Assembly (NCBI GenBank): GCA_003116855.1
Contig: BEWT01000015.1
Span: 37,398-101,397, forward strand
Length of the DNA stretch: 64,000 bases
Source: Desulfurococcaceae archaeon AG1
Lineage (GTDB): Archaea; Thermoproteota; Thermoprotei_A; Sulfolobales; AG1
Reading direction: 5' to 3'
Shown here: positions 35,345 to 43,469 of the stretch, piece after piece
Position numbering within the stretch: the first letter of the stretch is position 1
Layout: each line of letters begins with the position of its first letter
Program-made: the position numbers and the translations under genes
Notes under the pieces: generated by a model
Seen by the model: only the letters and a program-made list of their open reading frames with translations
Told to the model about the DNA's origin: nothing
The model's database searches: none

Positions 35345-35617
35345 GTGGTAGTGATTAGGTTGAGTAAAGTGAGGATCTATAATGTGGAGCCGGGTCTTTA
35401 TAGACTGGATCTTAGGGGGTATGTGTGCCCCTATCCACAGATCTTTACGTTGAAGGCGCTCTCGGAGTTAAAGAGGGGCGAGGTTCTCGAGGTGATTATA
35501 GATAATCCAGCGTCTTGTGAGAATGTGCCTTCGGCTGTTTCTAGTAAGGGTCACAGAGTTCTTAGGGTTGATAAGATAGGTGCTGGCGTGTGGAGGATCT
35601 TGATTGAGAGGGGGTGA
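35345..35617 (+). CDS. TusA/SirA-family sulfur carrier protein
   Basis: The TusA motif CPYPQ with the sulfur-carrying cysteine (Cys28) follows YRLDLRGYV, and the rest of the small alpha/beta fold is intact. TusA proteins carry a persulfide or thiosulfate in sulfur oxidation or thiolation. The start is uncertain: GTG at 35345 or 35351 or TTG at 35360 are all possible, with the transcript expected to begin near 35347. It overlaps the YeeE-type transporter gene by 4 bases, as TusA-like YeeD does with YeeE. Confidence 0.88.
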   Translation: MVVIRLSKVRIYNVEPGLYRLDLRGYVCPYPQIFTLKALSELKRGEVLEVIIDNPASCENVPSAVSSKGHRVLRVDKIGAGVWRILIERG

Positions 35618-36816
35618 GGCTGGTGGAGAGGGTTCAGCAGGTTCTCAAGGCTAGGGGTGTTTTCTGGGGTCGCTATGGTCTTTATATCTATGCCTTGATC
35701 TTTGGTGCTGTTTCGATAGCTCTTACATACTCTGATCTAGTCTTTTTTGGTAGAGGATCTATATGGGGGATAACTACTGGTGAGTCTAAGCTTGGGGGTA
35801 TTGTGTGGGCATCGGTAATCGATCCCGGGATAGCTGCTACCCAGTATTACAAAGAATTCCCCCTTGTCAACCCACTTAGCGATCCGGCGCAGATGATTGT
35901 TATAGGGATCCTGCTGGGCGGTGTGATCGCATCGCTAGCCTTGGGGGAGTTCTCTTTAAAGCATCTGCCAAATACATGGATGCTGATCCAAGCCCTCTTG
36001 GGAGGATTCCTCCTAGGCTATGGATCTAGACTTGCTCTCGGCTGCAACATAGGTAACTTTCTCAGTGCATGGGCATCAGCCGGGCTGAATGCTGTCTCCT
36101 TCACGCTAGGCATGATCCCTGGGGTGTTCATAGGTAGCAAGATCTTTGAGAAGATCTTCCTATTCAGGGCTGGCCCCATAACAACGAGATCCCTAGCCCC
36201 TCCCCCAAATCTAAAAATACCCCTAACAATCCTAGCAGCACTCCTAGCAGTATTGCTAGCACTATACTCACAACCCCGGGCATCCCTATTCCTAGCCTTT
36301 GGGATAGTCTTCGGCGTTATAGGATATCTATCAAAGCTATGCTGGGCCACAGGGCTTAGAGAGATCGCATCACCCATATGGGGCTCGGGGAAAATGCTCA
36401 AAGCCGTATTGATAGCCATAGCCATATACGCGATCGGAGTCTGGATCCTATATATAGAAGGAGCACCCCTAAGCCTAGCCCTCGCCAAGGGCGCGGGGCA
36501 GCTACAGATCTTTATAGGAGGAGTTATATTCGGGATCGGTATGGGGATTGCGGGAACCTGTATATTTAGCAGCGAGTGGAGAGCAGGCTCTGGAAGCATC
36601 TACTCCATGGTGGTTCTCGCATCGACAATCTTGATAGGGATGCCAGTGCTAGCCTACCACTACCAGTGGTGGAAATCAATACTACCCCAGCCCCTCCCAA
36701 ACATGAGCTTCTACAGCATCATGGGCCCCCTGGGCATACTACCCACACTCGCGTTCCTGCTGATCCTAATACTCATAGCCCATATAGCTCATAGAGCCTA
36801 TAGCAGGACTGGTTAA
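35614..36816 (+). CDS. YeeE/YedE-family sulfur (thiosulfate-type) transporter
   Basis: A 400-residue membrane protein with about nine to ten spans. The family's cysteine motifs are present: YGSRLALGCNIGNFLSAW (Cys144), a central LCWATGLREI and GIAGTCIFSSEWRAGSG. In the characterised bacterial YeeE, conserved cysteines pass thiosulfate through the membrane. The 4-base overlap with a TusA gene supports uptake of a reduced sulfur compound handed to TusA. Selenium-linked YedE relatives are an alternative, but nothing nearby suggests selenium metabolism. Confidence 0.87.
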   Translation: MRLVERVQQVLKARGVFWGRYGLYIYALIFGAVSIALTYSDLVFFGRGSIWGITTGESKLGGIVWASVIDPGIAATQYYKEFPLVNPLSDPAQMIVIGILLGGVIASLALGEFSLKHLPNTWMLIQALLGGFLLGYGSRLALGCNIGNFLSAWASAGLNAVSFTLGMIPGVFIGSKIFEKIFLFRAGPITTRSLAPPPNLKIPLTILAALLAVLLALYSQPRASLFLAFGIVFGVIGYLSKLCWATGLREIASPIWGSGKMLKAVLIAIAIYAIGVWILYIEGAPLSLALAKGAGQLQIFIGGVIFGIGMGIAGTCIFSSEWRAGSGSIYSMVVLASTILIGMPVLAYHYQWWKSILPQPLPNMSFYSIMGPLGILPTLAFLLILILIAHIAHRAYSRTG

Positions 36817-36852
36817 AGGGGATCTCTGGGCTTCCTAAAACCTGAATATTTT

Positions 36853-36876
36853 CTTTCAATTCTATGGTAGATCGAC
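36853..36876 (+). repeat. Solitary CRISPR-repeat-like element A
   Basis: The 24-base stretch begins CTTTCAATTCTATGGTAGAT and continues CGAC. From memory, Sulfolobales CRISPR repeats read, on this strand, CTTTCAATTCTATAGTAGAT plus four variable bases, so it differs at one of the first 20 positions. No second copy at spacer distance is present, and no cas gene lies in the window. It lies just downstream of the YeeE-type gene. Confidence 0.5.
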
Positions 36877-37018
36877 ATCACCTATTACACGTGTTCTTAT
36901 TTGGCTTACAAGCTTTTGCATTGAGAATGATCTTTGTTTTTGATTATTGTCGGGTTTGTTAGCCTTGACATCTTCGCTCCTCTTTCCCACAGGATCTTCT
37001 GTTTTTCTCAACCATGGA

Positions 37019-37057
37019 TCTGTTTTTGTTTTTGATCTTTTTGTTTTCTTTCTCTAT
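37019..37057 (+). terminator. T-rich tract between the sulfur and histidine loci
   Basis: Several runs of four to five T follow each other on the plus strand (TCTGTTTTTGTTTTTGATC and similar). Archaeal RNA polymerase terminates at such tracts. It lies about 200 bases after the YeeE-type gene, so it may end that transcript or simply be a low-complexity stretch. Confidence 0.35.
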
Positions 37058-37105
37058 GGTTTTCGATGCTTCGCGATCCTGGTTAGTTGTCTATCTTTTC
37101 AGGAT

Positions 37106-38812
37106 TCAGGATTGTTTGATTGAGGGGGCTCTGATCCCTTTCTCCCTTATTATTCTTTTGGATGTCTCGTAACCCGCGTCTGCGTGTCTCACAACGCCTA
37201 GCCCTGGGTCTACTGTTAAGACTCTCTCAGCCCTTAGATCGCTCTCCCTGGTTCCGTCGAGGACTAAGCCTAGCCCTGCGTGGATGCTATAGCCTATACC
37301 CACTCCTCCGCCGTGGTGTACACAGACCCATGTTGCTCCTGCTGCTGTGTTTAGGAGTGCGTTGAGGATTGGCCAGTCTGCTATTGCGTCGGAGCCGTCT
37401 AGCATTCCCTCTGTTTCTCTATAGGGGGATGCTACTGATCCTGTGTCTAGATGATCCCTCCCGATCCATATGGGGCCTATGACGCCTCTCTTCACGAGCT
37501 CGTTTATCCTCAGCCCGAAAAGGGATCTCTCTCCATAGCCTAGCCATACAACCCTTGAGGGGAGGCCTTGGAACTTAACATATCTCCTAGCATTCTCAAC
37601 CCATCTAACCAGTCTCCTGTTATGCTTGAACATCTCTATAACCTCGTCGTCAAGGATCTCTATATCTCTGGGGTCTCCTGTGAGGGATGCCCATCTAAAT
37701 GGTCCTCTACCCTCCTCGAACATTGGTCTTATATATGCTTGCACGAACCCTGGGAATGAGAATGCGTCTTTATAGCCTGCCTCGTAGGCCATCTTTCTAA
37801 TATTATTACCATATTCGAAGACGACAGCCCCTCTCCTCATGAAACCAACCATAGCTTCTACTTGCCTCTTCATGCTCTCGAGGCTCAGTCTCTTATACCT
37901 CTCCGGGTCCCTTGATCTGAGTTCCATGGCCTCCTCCAGGCTCATTCCAGCAGGAACATAGCTGAGCGGATCATGGGCTGGTGTCTGGTCAGTAACCACA
38001 GATATATTAACACCTCTTCTAAGCAGCTCTGGGTAAACCTCAGCAGCATTGCCAAGCAAGCCTATAGATATACCCTCACCCCTCTGCGAATACCTCTCGG
38101 CAAGGTCTATAGCGCTATCAATACTATCAGTCCATGTATCGAGGTAGCCGAACCTAATCCTCCTCTCGATCATCCTCTTATCAACCTCAACAACTATAGC
38201 AGCTCCCCCGTTCATCTTGATAGCGAGGGGCTGGGCTCCCCCCATCTCTCCAAGCCCTGCTGTGAGGACTATTCTTCCGCTCAGAGATCCCTGGAAATGC
38301 TTCTCAGCAACATAGGCGAATGTCTCATAAGTACCCTGGAGGATCCCCTGGGTTCCTATATATGCCCAGCACCCCGCTGTCATCTGCCCATACATCGTCA
38401 ATCCTTTCCTCTCGAGCTCGAGGAAGTAATCCCAGTCAGCCCATTTTGGGACTAGGAGTGCGTTTGCCATAACAATCCTTGGTGCGAGCCTATGGGTTGT
38501 GAACACCGCTACAGGCTTTCCACTCTGGATCACGAGGGTGTCGTCGCTCTTCATAGTCATGAGTGTATCGACTATTGTTTCAAAGGCCTCCCAATTCCTA
38601 CAAGCCTTACCAGTGCCTCCATAGACTATCAGGTTCTTGGGATCCTTAGCAACATCAGGATCGAGGACGTGGAAGAGCATTCTCAAAGCACCCTCGATCT
38701 GCCAGTCCCCGCTCTCAACATGGAGCTCTTTACCCCTTATAGCCCTTACACTTCTTGTTGAGGGATCATAATAACCCTTCTGGATCAGTTTATCAATAGG
38801 CCTCCCGAACAT
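37106..38812 (-). CDS. hutU: Urocanate hydratase
   Basis: The enzyme hydrates urocanate to 4-imidazolone-5-propionate using a tightly bound NAD. Family signatures are [10 protein letters not shown] near residue 70, [23 protein letters not shown], the NAD loop [14 protein letters not shown] and [13 protein letters not shown]. Its 568 residues are normal. In the segment that in bacterial enzymes reads LFCRGxGPFRW (Cys410 in Pseudomonas putida), this protein has [11 protein letters not shown], so the active-site cysteine appears to be glutamate. I chose the ATG at 38812; a GTG at 38821 is possible. It is divergent from hutI. Confidence 0.93.
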   Translation of the reverse strand: MFGRPIDKLIQKGYYDPSTRSVRAIRGKELHVESGDWQIEGALRMLFHVLDPDVAKDPKNLIVYGGTGKACRNWEAFETIVDTLMTMKSDDTLVIQSGKPVAVFTTHRLAPRIVMANALLVPKWADWDYFLELERKGLTMYGQMTAGCWAYIGTQGILQGTYETFAYVAEKHFQGSLSGRIVLTAGLGEMGGAQPLAIKMNGGAAIVVEVDKRMIERRIRFGYLDTWTDSIDSAIDLAERYSQRGEGISIGLLGNAAEVYPELLRRGVNISVVTDQTPAHDPLSYVPAGMSLEEAMELRSRDPERYKRLSLESMKRQVEAMVGFMRRGAVVFEYGNNIRKMAYEAGYKDAFSFPGFVQAYIRPMFEEGRGPFRWASLTGDPRDIEILDDEVIEMFKHNRRLVRWVENARRYVKFQGLPSRVVWLGYGERSLFGLRINELVKRGVIGPIWIGRDHLDTGSVASPYRETEGMLDGSDAIADWPILNALLNTAAGATWVCVHHGGGVGIGYSIHAGLGLVLDGTRESDLRAERVLTVDPGLGVVRHADAGYETSKRIIREKGIRAPSIKQS

Positions 38813-39064
38813 GATCACCACTACAATACACCTGGAGAGAGTATAAAGCGCTCTCCATGCCTTAATCCAGATCTTCTTAACGATCTATAGCGATGTTGAT
38901 CGTTAGGCAAAATAACGAGGTATAGCGGATAGTAGAATAAACACCATGATCCTAGATCGACGTGGCTAGATGACTCGGCAACCCTTGCTCGAGCATTATT
39001 TCATAATCATGTTATAAGTAGCTTATCTAATACCTTGGGTAGCGAATAAGTAATAGGGCTTTAT

Positions 39065-40324
39065 ATGATGTCTTTTAACGCTGATCTCATAGTTAGAGCT
39101 AAACTTGTGCTCTCCCTTCCGGATGTTGTGAGGGGTCGTGCTGATTGCAGACCTCTTGGCTGTGTTGAGGATGGGGCTATAGCCATTAGCAATGGTAGGA
39201 TCGTTTCTGTAGGGCTTAGCGATGATATTCTCAGGAGGTATAGGGCTAGGAGGTATATAGATGCTTCTAGATATATAGTTACCCCGGGTCTTGTTGATCC
39301 CCATACCCATTTGTTATACCACGGATCTAGGGAGGATGAGAGGGAGGAGATCCTTGGGGGAGTGTCTTATGGGGATATACTGGCTAGGGGAGGCGGGATT
39401 CTGAGAACCATGAGGGAGACTTCGAAAGCAGATCGAGAGATCCTTTTAACATCGCTGGCAACCAGGATAGATGCTTTGTTAGAAAGTGGCGTGACAACCG
39501 TTGAGGTAAAGACAGGCTATGGGTTATCGCCCCAGGATGAGGCAAGGCTTCTCGAGATCCTCGGCGAGGCTGTTAAGACAAGCCTCGTTGATATCGTACC
39601 AACACTGCTTGCCCACGTACCGATGCCTGGTGTGGATTTCAAAACCCTTGTTGAAGCCTATAGAGGTAGCTTGGTTCCAAGGGCTCTGGAGCTTGGGGTG
39701 AGATTTATAGATGTTTTCTGCGATAGAGGCGCCTTTAACCCTGAGGAGTCGAGGACTATTCTGAGGCTTGGGAGAAGCCTAGGCTTGGTCCCAAGGATCC
39801 ATGCTGATGAGTTCAGCTATATAGGATGCAGCGATGTTGGTTTAGAGGTTCAGGCAGTATCCCTCGATCATCTCAACCAAACCCCCTCAGAGATTGTTAA
39901 AAGAATAGCGGTGAGCGATTCAACAGCCATACTCGCCCCAAGCACGGCTCTAGCTATAGTTGGTAAGAAGCCTCCCTCAAGAGAGCTCCTAGATCTCGGG
40001 GCTATAGTAGCGATAGCAACCGATCACTCCCCAGCCCTTATGAACCTCAATATGGTTGAGACAATAAACCTTGCTGTCAACTATCTCTCAATACCCCCGG
40101 GAAACGCTATAGCCGCTGCTACAGTCAACGCTGCCCATAGCCTTGGATTGAAGGGTGAGGTTGGATCTATTGTTGAGGGTTCAAAAGCGGATCTCGTTAT
40201 ATGGTCCTTCCCCCATTATAGGTGGTTTGGCTATCTAATGCATAGATCACCCATAGTATGTGTGATAAAAAACGGCATGGTTGTTAAGAACCCAGGTGGT
40301 TGTGTCGTGCATGAGGGACTGTGA
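39065..40324 (+). CDS. hutI: Imidazolonepropionase
   Basis: An amidohydrolase-superfamily enzyme of 419 residues that opens the imidazolone ring to N-formimidoyl-L-glutamate. The metal-binding HxH is in VDPHTHLLYHGSREDE, the later histidines are in RIHADEF and LDHLNQT, and the catalytic aspartate is in ATDHSPALMN. GILRTMRETSKA is a HutI signature. It is divergent from hutU and converges with hutG. Confidence 0.94.
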   Translation: MMSFNADLIVRAKLVLSLPDVVRGRADCRPLGCVEDGAIAISNGRIVSVGLSDDILRRYRARRYIDASRYIVTPGLVDPHTHLLYHGSREDEREEILGGVSYGDILARGGGILRTMRETSKADREILLTSLATRIDALLESGVTTVEVKTGYGLSPQDEARLLEILGEAVKTSLVDIVPTLLAHVPMPGVDFKTLVEAYRGSLVPRALELGVRFIDVFCDRGAFNPEESRTILRLGRSLGLVPRIHADEFSYIGCSDVGLEVQAVSLDHLNQTPSEIVKRIAVSDSTAILAPSTALAIVGKKPPSRELLDLGAIVAIATDHSPALMNLNMVETINLAVNYLSIPPGNAIAAATVNAAHSLGLKGEVGSIVEGSKADLVIWSFPHYRWFGYLMHRSPIVCVIKNGMVVKNPGGCVVHEGL

Positions 40325-40346
40325 TATCTGGATAACAGGTTCCAGA

Positions 40347-41273
40347 TTATTGAGGGGCTTTATATCTCGCAGAGCTCTCCCACATGTTATTGATAATTCT
40401 GTAGGCTATCAGGGCTAGGTTTCTCCCACACAGATCTCCTTGGTCTAGCGGTGGTGCGTATTCAACAATATCTCCTCCCACGATCCTGTATCTCTTCATA
40501 ACCATATCAAGGATCTTTACAGCGTCTTTGAGGGAGATCCCTAGGGGCGATGGCGAGTTCACTCCGGGGCATTGTGAGGGATCCAGGGAGTCGGAGTCAA
40601 AGCTAATATATATCCAGTCAACGTTTGAGAAGATCTCGTTAAGCGTGTTAACCACGCTTCCAGCATCTAGATCCTCTGAGTAGAAATACTTAACCCCAAG
40701 CTTCTCGGCTAGGTTGAGCATGTATCTAGGAATACTATGGCTTCTCACACCTATAACCGCTACCCTAAGCCTATCTCCTCTTTCGGAGAGAAGATCTCTG
40801 AGATATGTTCCTGATGAGAAGCCTTCGGATAGCTGTCTCAGGTCTAGATGGGCGTCGAACACCAGAAGCCCGGCTCTCCCGCCAAGTGTTTCTAGGGCTG
40901 AGGATACTGAGTATCTCGTGATGCTATGATCCCCTCCCAGTAGTAGGAAGCCTCTGCAGGTTCTCGATAGATTCTCGACAGCCTCATAGATCCTCTGCGA
41001 GGTTTTTCCAAGATCTCCTGGCGCGATCGCTATATCTCCCCAATCACACAAACACAGATCTTTATGAAGGTTATAGCTATAGAGATACTCCCTCAGCCTA
41101 GATGGTGCGAACCTAGCCCCAGGCCTTCCAGCAGTGCTCCAATCCCAGGGAACCCCGGCTATGCATAAGCATTCTGATGAGCAGTCGGTGCTACTCCTAA
41201 TAATATCGCCTAGCCTTAGATCCCCGGGATCCCTGATCATTCTCTCCCCGGGTTTTCTGAAAACACTCATCAC
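40347..41273 (-). CDS. hutG: Formimidoylglutamase (ureohydrolase family)
   Basis: All manganese ligands of the arginase/agmatinase fold are present: His116 in GGDHS, Asp140, His142 and Asp144 in FDAHLD, and Asp226 and Asp228 in SFDSDSLDP. The family also includes agmatinase and arginase, so the assignment as formimidoylglutamase rests on the hut neighbours. That reaction gives glutamate and formamide. At 308 residues it is normal. It lies 115 bases after hutH on the same strand. Confidence 0.85.
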   Translation of the reverse strand: MMSVFRKPGERMIRDPGDLRLGDIIRSSTDCSSECLCIAGVPWDWSTAGRPGARFAPSRLREYLYSYNLHKDLCLCDWGDIAIAPGDLGKTSQRIYEAVENLSRTCRGFLLLGGDHSITRYSVSSALETLGGRAGLLVFDAHLDLRQLSEGFSSGTYLRDLLSERGDRLRVAVIGVRSHSIPRYMLNLAEKLGVKYFYSEDLDAGSVVNTLNEIFSNVDWIYISFDSDSLDPSQCPGVNSPSPLGISLKDAVKILDMVMKRYRIVGGDIVEYAPPLDQGDLCGRNLALIAYRIINNMWESSARYKAPQ

Positions 41274-41387
41274 GTGTCCCTAGATTCTAGCGGATCCCTG
41301 CAGATATATTGCTCTGAAGGCTTGATCCTTGTTTCTAAGCCTTATTGTTCTTGTTCTGTATTGATTCTAGCGATCATGTTCTTTGCC

Positions 41388-42881
41388 CTAGTATCCGATC
41401 ATCTCCAGGATCTTTGATAACGCTGTCTCGACAGAACTGCCTAGGGGTTGGGTTTCGACAGGGATCTCCAGGATCTTTTCTACAGTGTCTCTAACACGCT
41501 TGCTCGAGCTATCTATCCAGCTCCTCATTGATAGGGCTCTCGCCATAACCATGATCTCTATCGCTGCTATCCTCATCCCTAGCTCCACTATCTCTAAGGC
41601 CTTGAGCCCTGCGTTGAGGGAGTTGCTCACATGATCCTCGTGGTTCGCTGATGTTGGTGTGTTATCAACGGTTGCTGGGTATGCTAGACCTCTAGCCCTG
41701 TTTAGGAGGGATGCTGCTAGGTATTGGAGCATCATTAAGCCAGGGCTTTTCCCAGGGTCTTTTGAGAGGAATGGTGGGAGGCCTCTGTTCATGCTCGCAT
41801 CAAGTATTGCTGCTACTCTTCTCTCGCTCTGTGTGAGGGCTGGTATTAGGGCTATTGAGAGAAGATCCATGGCTATCCCGATCGAGATCCCGTGGAAGTT
41901 GCACCCACTAACACACCTCCCCTTAATGAACAGGGGGTTATCGGTTACAGCGTTTATCTCCCTATCTATTGTTTCCCTCACAAAGCCAATGGCATCGCTC
42001 AGGGCCCCAAGGATCTGTGGAATGCATCTATAGCTATATATATCCTGGACAACACCAGACCTACCTAGGTTTCCCGAGCCCTCTAGGATCTCCCTCAACC
42101 TCTCACCCTCTCTAGAGACGCCTGGGTGTCTCTTCAACAAGCATAGATCTAGGTCTAAATGCTCTCCAGGCGTCCCCATAGCCTCCATAGCTATAGCGCC
42201 TCCGAGCTCGAGCATTTTAAGAAGCCTCTCAGCCCCTACGAGTGCGTGGACAGCTATCGATGTTGACATAGCGGTGTTGTTGATTATTGAGAGGGCTTCT
42301 TTAGGACCTAGGGAGACAGGCTCTAACCCCTCCTCTTTAAGGGCTTCGACAGCACTCATTCTCCTCCCCTTCTTCTCAACAAGCCCTTCCCCAACGAGGG
42401 CTAGGCCTATATAGGCCATTGGTGCTAGATCCCCGCTAGCACCTAGAGATCCATATCTAGGGACTATGGGTACTATGTCTCTGTTAAGCATCTCGACCAA
42501 AAGCCCCGGGATCTCTGGCGACACGGCTGAGTATTCGTTCAGTAATTGTTTAGCAAGGATCGCCATGGCTCCCCTCACAATACCCCGATCCAGAGGCGAT
42601 CCTGAACCAGCCGCATGCTCCCTTAAAAAATCCCTAGATCTCTTAGCAAACTCCACAGGATCTACGGAATACTCCTTTAAACCCCCAACACCTGTTGAAA
42701 CACCATAGCATCTCTCACCCCTCATAATAATACTTTCTAGAAACTCCTCACGCCTCTTCCTAAGGATCTCAATAACATTACCCTCTATTTTAGCCGATGC
42801 AAGACCCATAGAGATCATCCACACATCCCTATAACCAACAAACCCAGAAAGATCTATAACAAGCCCCAATAACCCTCCCAC
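41388..42881 (-). CDS. hutH: Histidine ammonia-lyase
   Basis: The enzyme deaminates histidine to urocanate. The triad that forms the MIO cofactor, Ala148-Ser149-Gly150, lies in YGSLGASGDLAPMA, and the catalytic tyrosine is Tyr59 in CYGVSTGVG. The length (497) and the segment QDIYSYRCIPQILGAL are as expected for HAL. Tyrosine ammonia-lyase shares the fold, but the hut context decides. It is the first enzyme of the pathway and lies upstream of hutG. Confidence 0.95.
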   Translation of the reverse strand: MGGLLGLVIDLSGFVGYRDVWMISMGLASAKIEGNVIEILRKRREEFLESIIMRGERCYGVSTGVGGLKEYSVDPVEFAKRSRDFLREHAAGSGSPLDRGIVRGAMAILAKQLLNEYSAVSPEIPGLLVEMLNRDIVPIVPRYGSLGASGDLAPMAYIGLALVGEGLVEKKGRRMSAVEALKEEGLEPVSLGPKEALSIINNTAMSTSIAVHALVGAERLLKMLELGGAIAMEAMGTPGEHLDLDLCLLKRHPGVSREGERLREILEGSGNLGRSGVVQDIYSYRCIPQILGALSDAIGFVRETIDREINAVTDNPLFIKGRCVSGCNFHGISIGIAMDLLSIALIPALTQSERRVAAILDASMNRGLPPFLSKDPGKSPGLMMLQYLAASLLNRARGLAYPATVDNTPTSANHEDHVSNSLNAGLKALEIVELGMRIAAIEIMVMARALSMRSWIDSSSKRVRDTVEKILEIPVETQPLGSSVETALSKILEMIGY

Positions 42882-43469
42882 ACACTATACAACTGACTAC
42901 ATATAAAAACCACAAAAACACAAGCAAGGCATTACAAACAATTCAACGATCCATGGATTAGCTGCGGGGTTGGAAGGCTTGAATCCACAGGATTTTTTAC
43001 TCGAATTCCTCCTCAAGATCTACATCAGCTAGGTCTCCCAATGGCCTCCTTACCACCGATCCTTTCTTTCCTTCTCCTGATCCATTCAATGATCTCTTTG
43101 ACGGATTCTATGCTTCTAATGGTCATCCCACCTTATCTAAGCCTTAAAAGATATATCCATTTTCTCTCACTCATATCTCTTTTAGGAAATATAATCTGAC
43201 TCTTAGGATCCACCTTAACCCTGAGTTTAACCAATGGTTCTAGATCCATGTGCAAGAGACATATACAAAAACATGTGTATAAGAATCGTTCTGCGATATG
43301 TAGTGCTAGTGATTACCATATTATCCTTATTATAATGGATCTTCCTTTCCAAGATCTAATTGTTATAGGCTAACTGAGATTTCATTAGCATCTTTATGAA
43401 AGCAGCTATAGGGTCTTTAATGGGCATTATAAGGGCTGATACTTAGCCTGTGATCTGCTCTCTCCGCTG
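42882..43469. other. Intergenic stretch containing a small broken gene
   Basis: Apart from the frameshifted small reading frame at 42997-43126, I see no gene in these 590 bases. The part from 43160 to 43440 is A/T-rich, without repeats or hairpins of note. Confidence 0.45.
42997..43126 (-). pseudogene. Small antitoxin-like gene, probably frameshifted
   Basis: From an ATG at 43126 the frame reads MTIRSIESVKEIIEWIRRRK and stops at 43025. Shifting by one base near 43065 continues as GSVVRRPLGDLADVDLEEEFE to a stop at 42997. The joined product (about 42 residues, an amphipathic helix followed by an acidic tail) resembles small antitoxin-like crenarchaeal proteins. A GGTGG site precedes the ATG, and an ATATAT box lies about 26 bases upstream. 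Either the gene is decayed or the sequence has a one-base error. Family assignment is tentative. Confidence 0.35.

Noticed and set aside
36018..36599. A minus-strand reading frame of 193 codons inside the YeeE-type gene.
   Set aside because: It mirrors the membrane protein gene, whose cysteine motifs and TusA neighbour are convincing.
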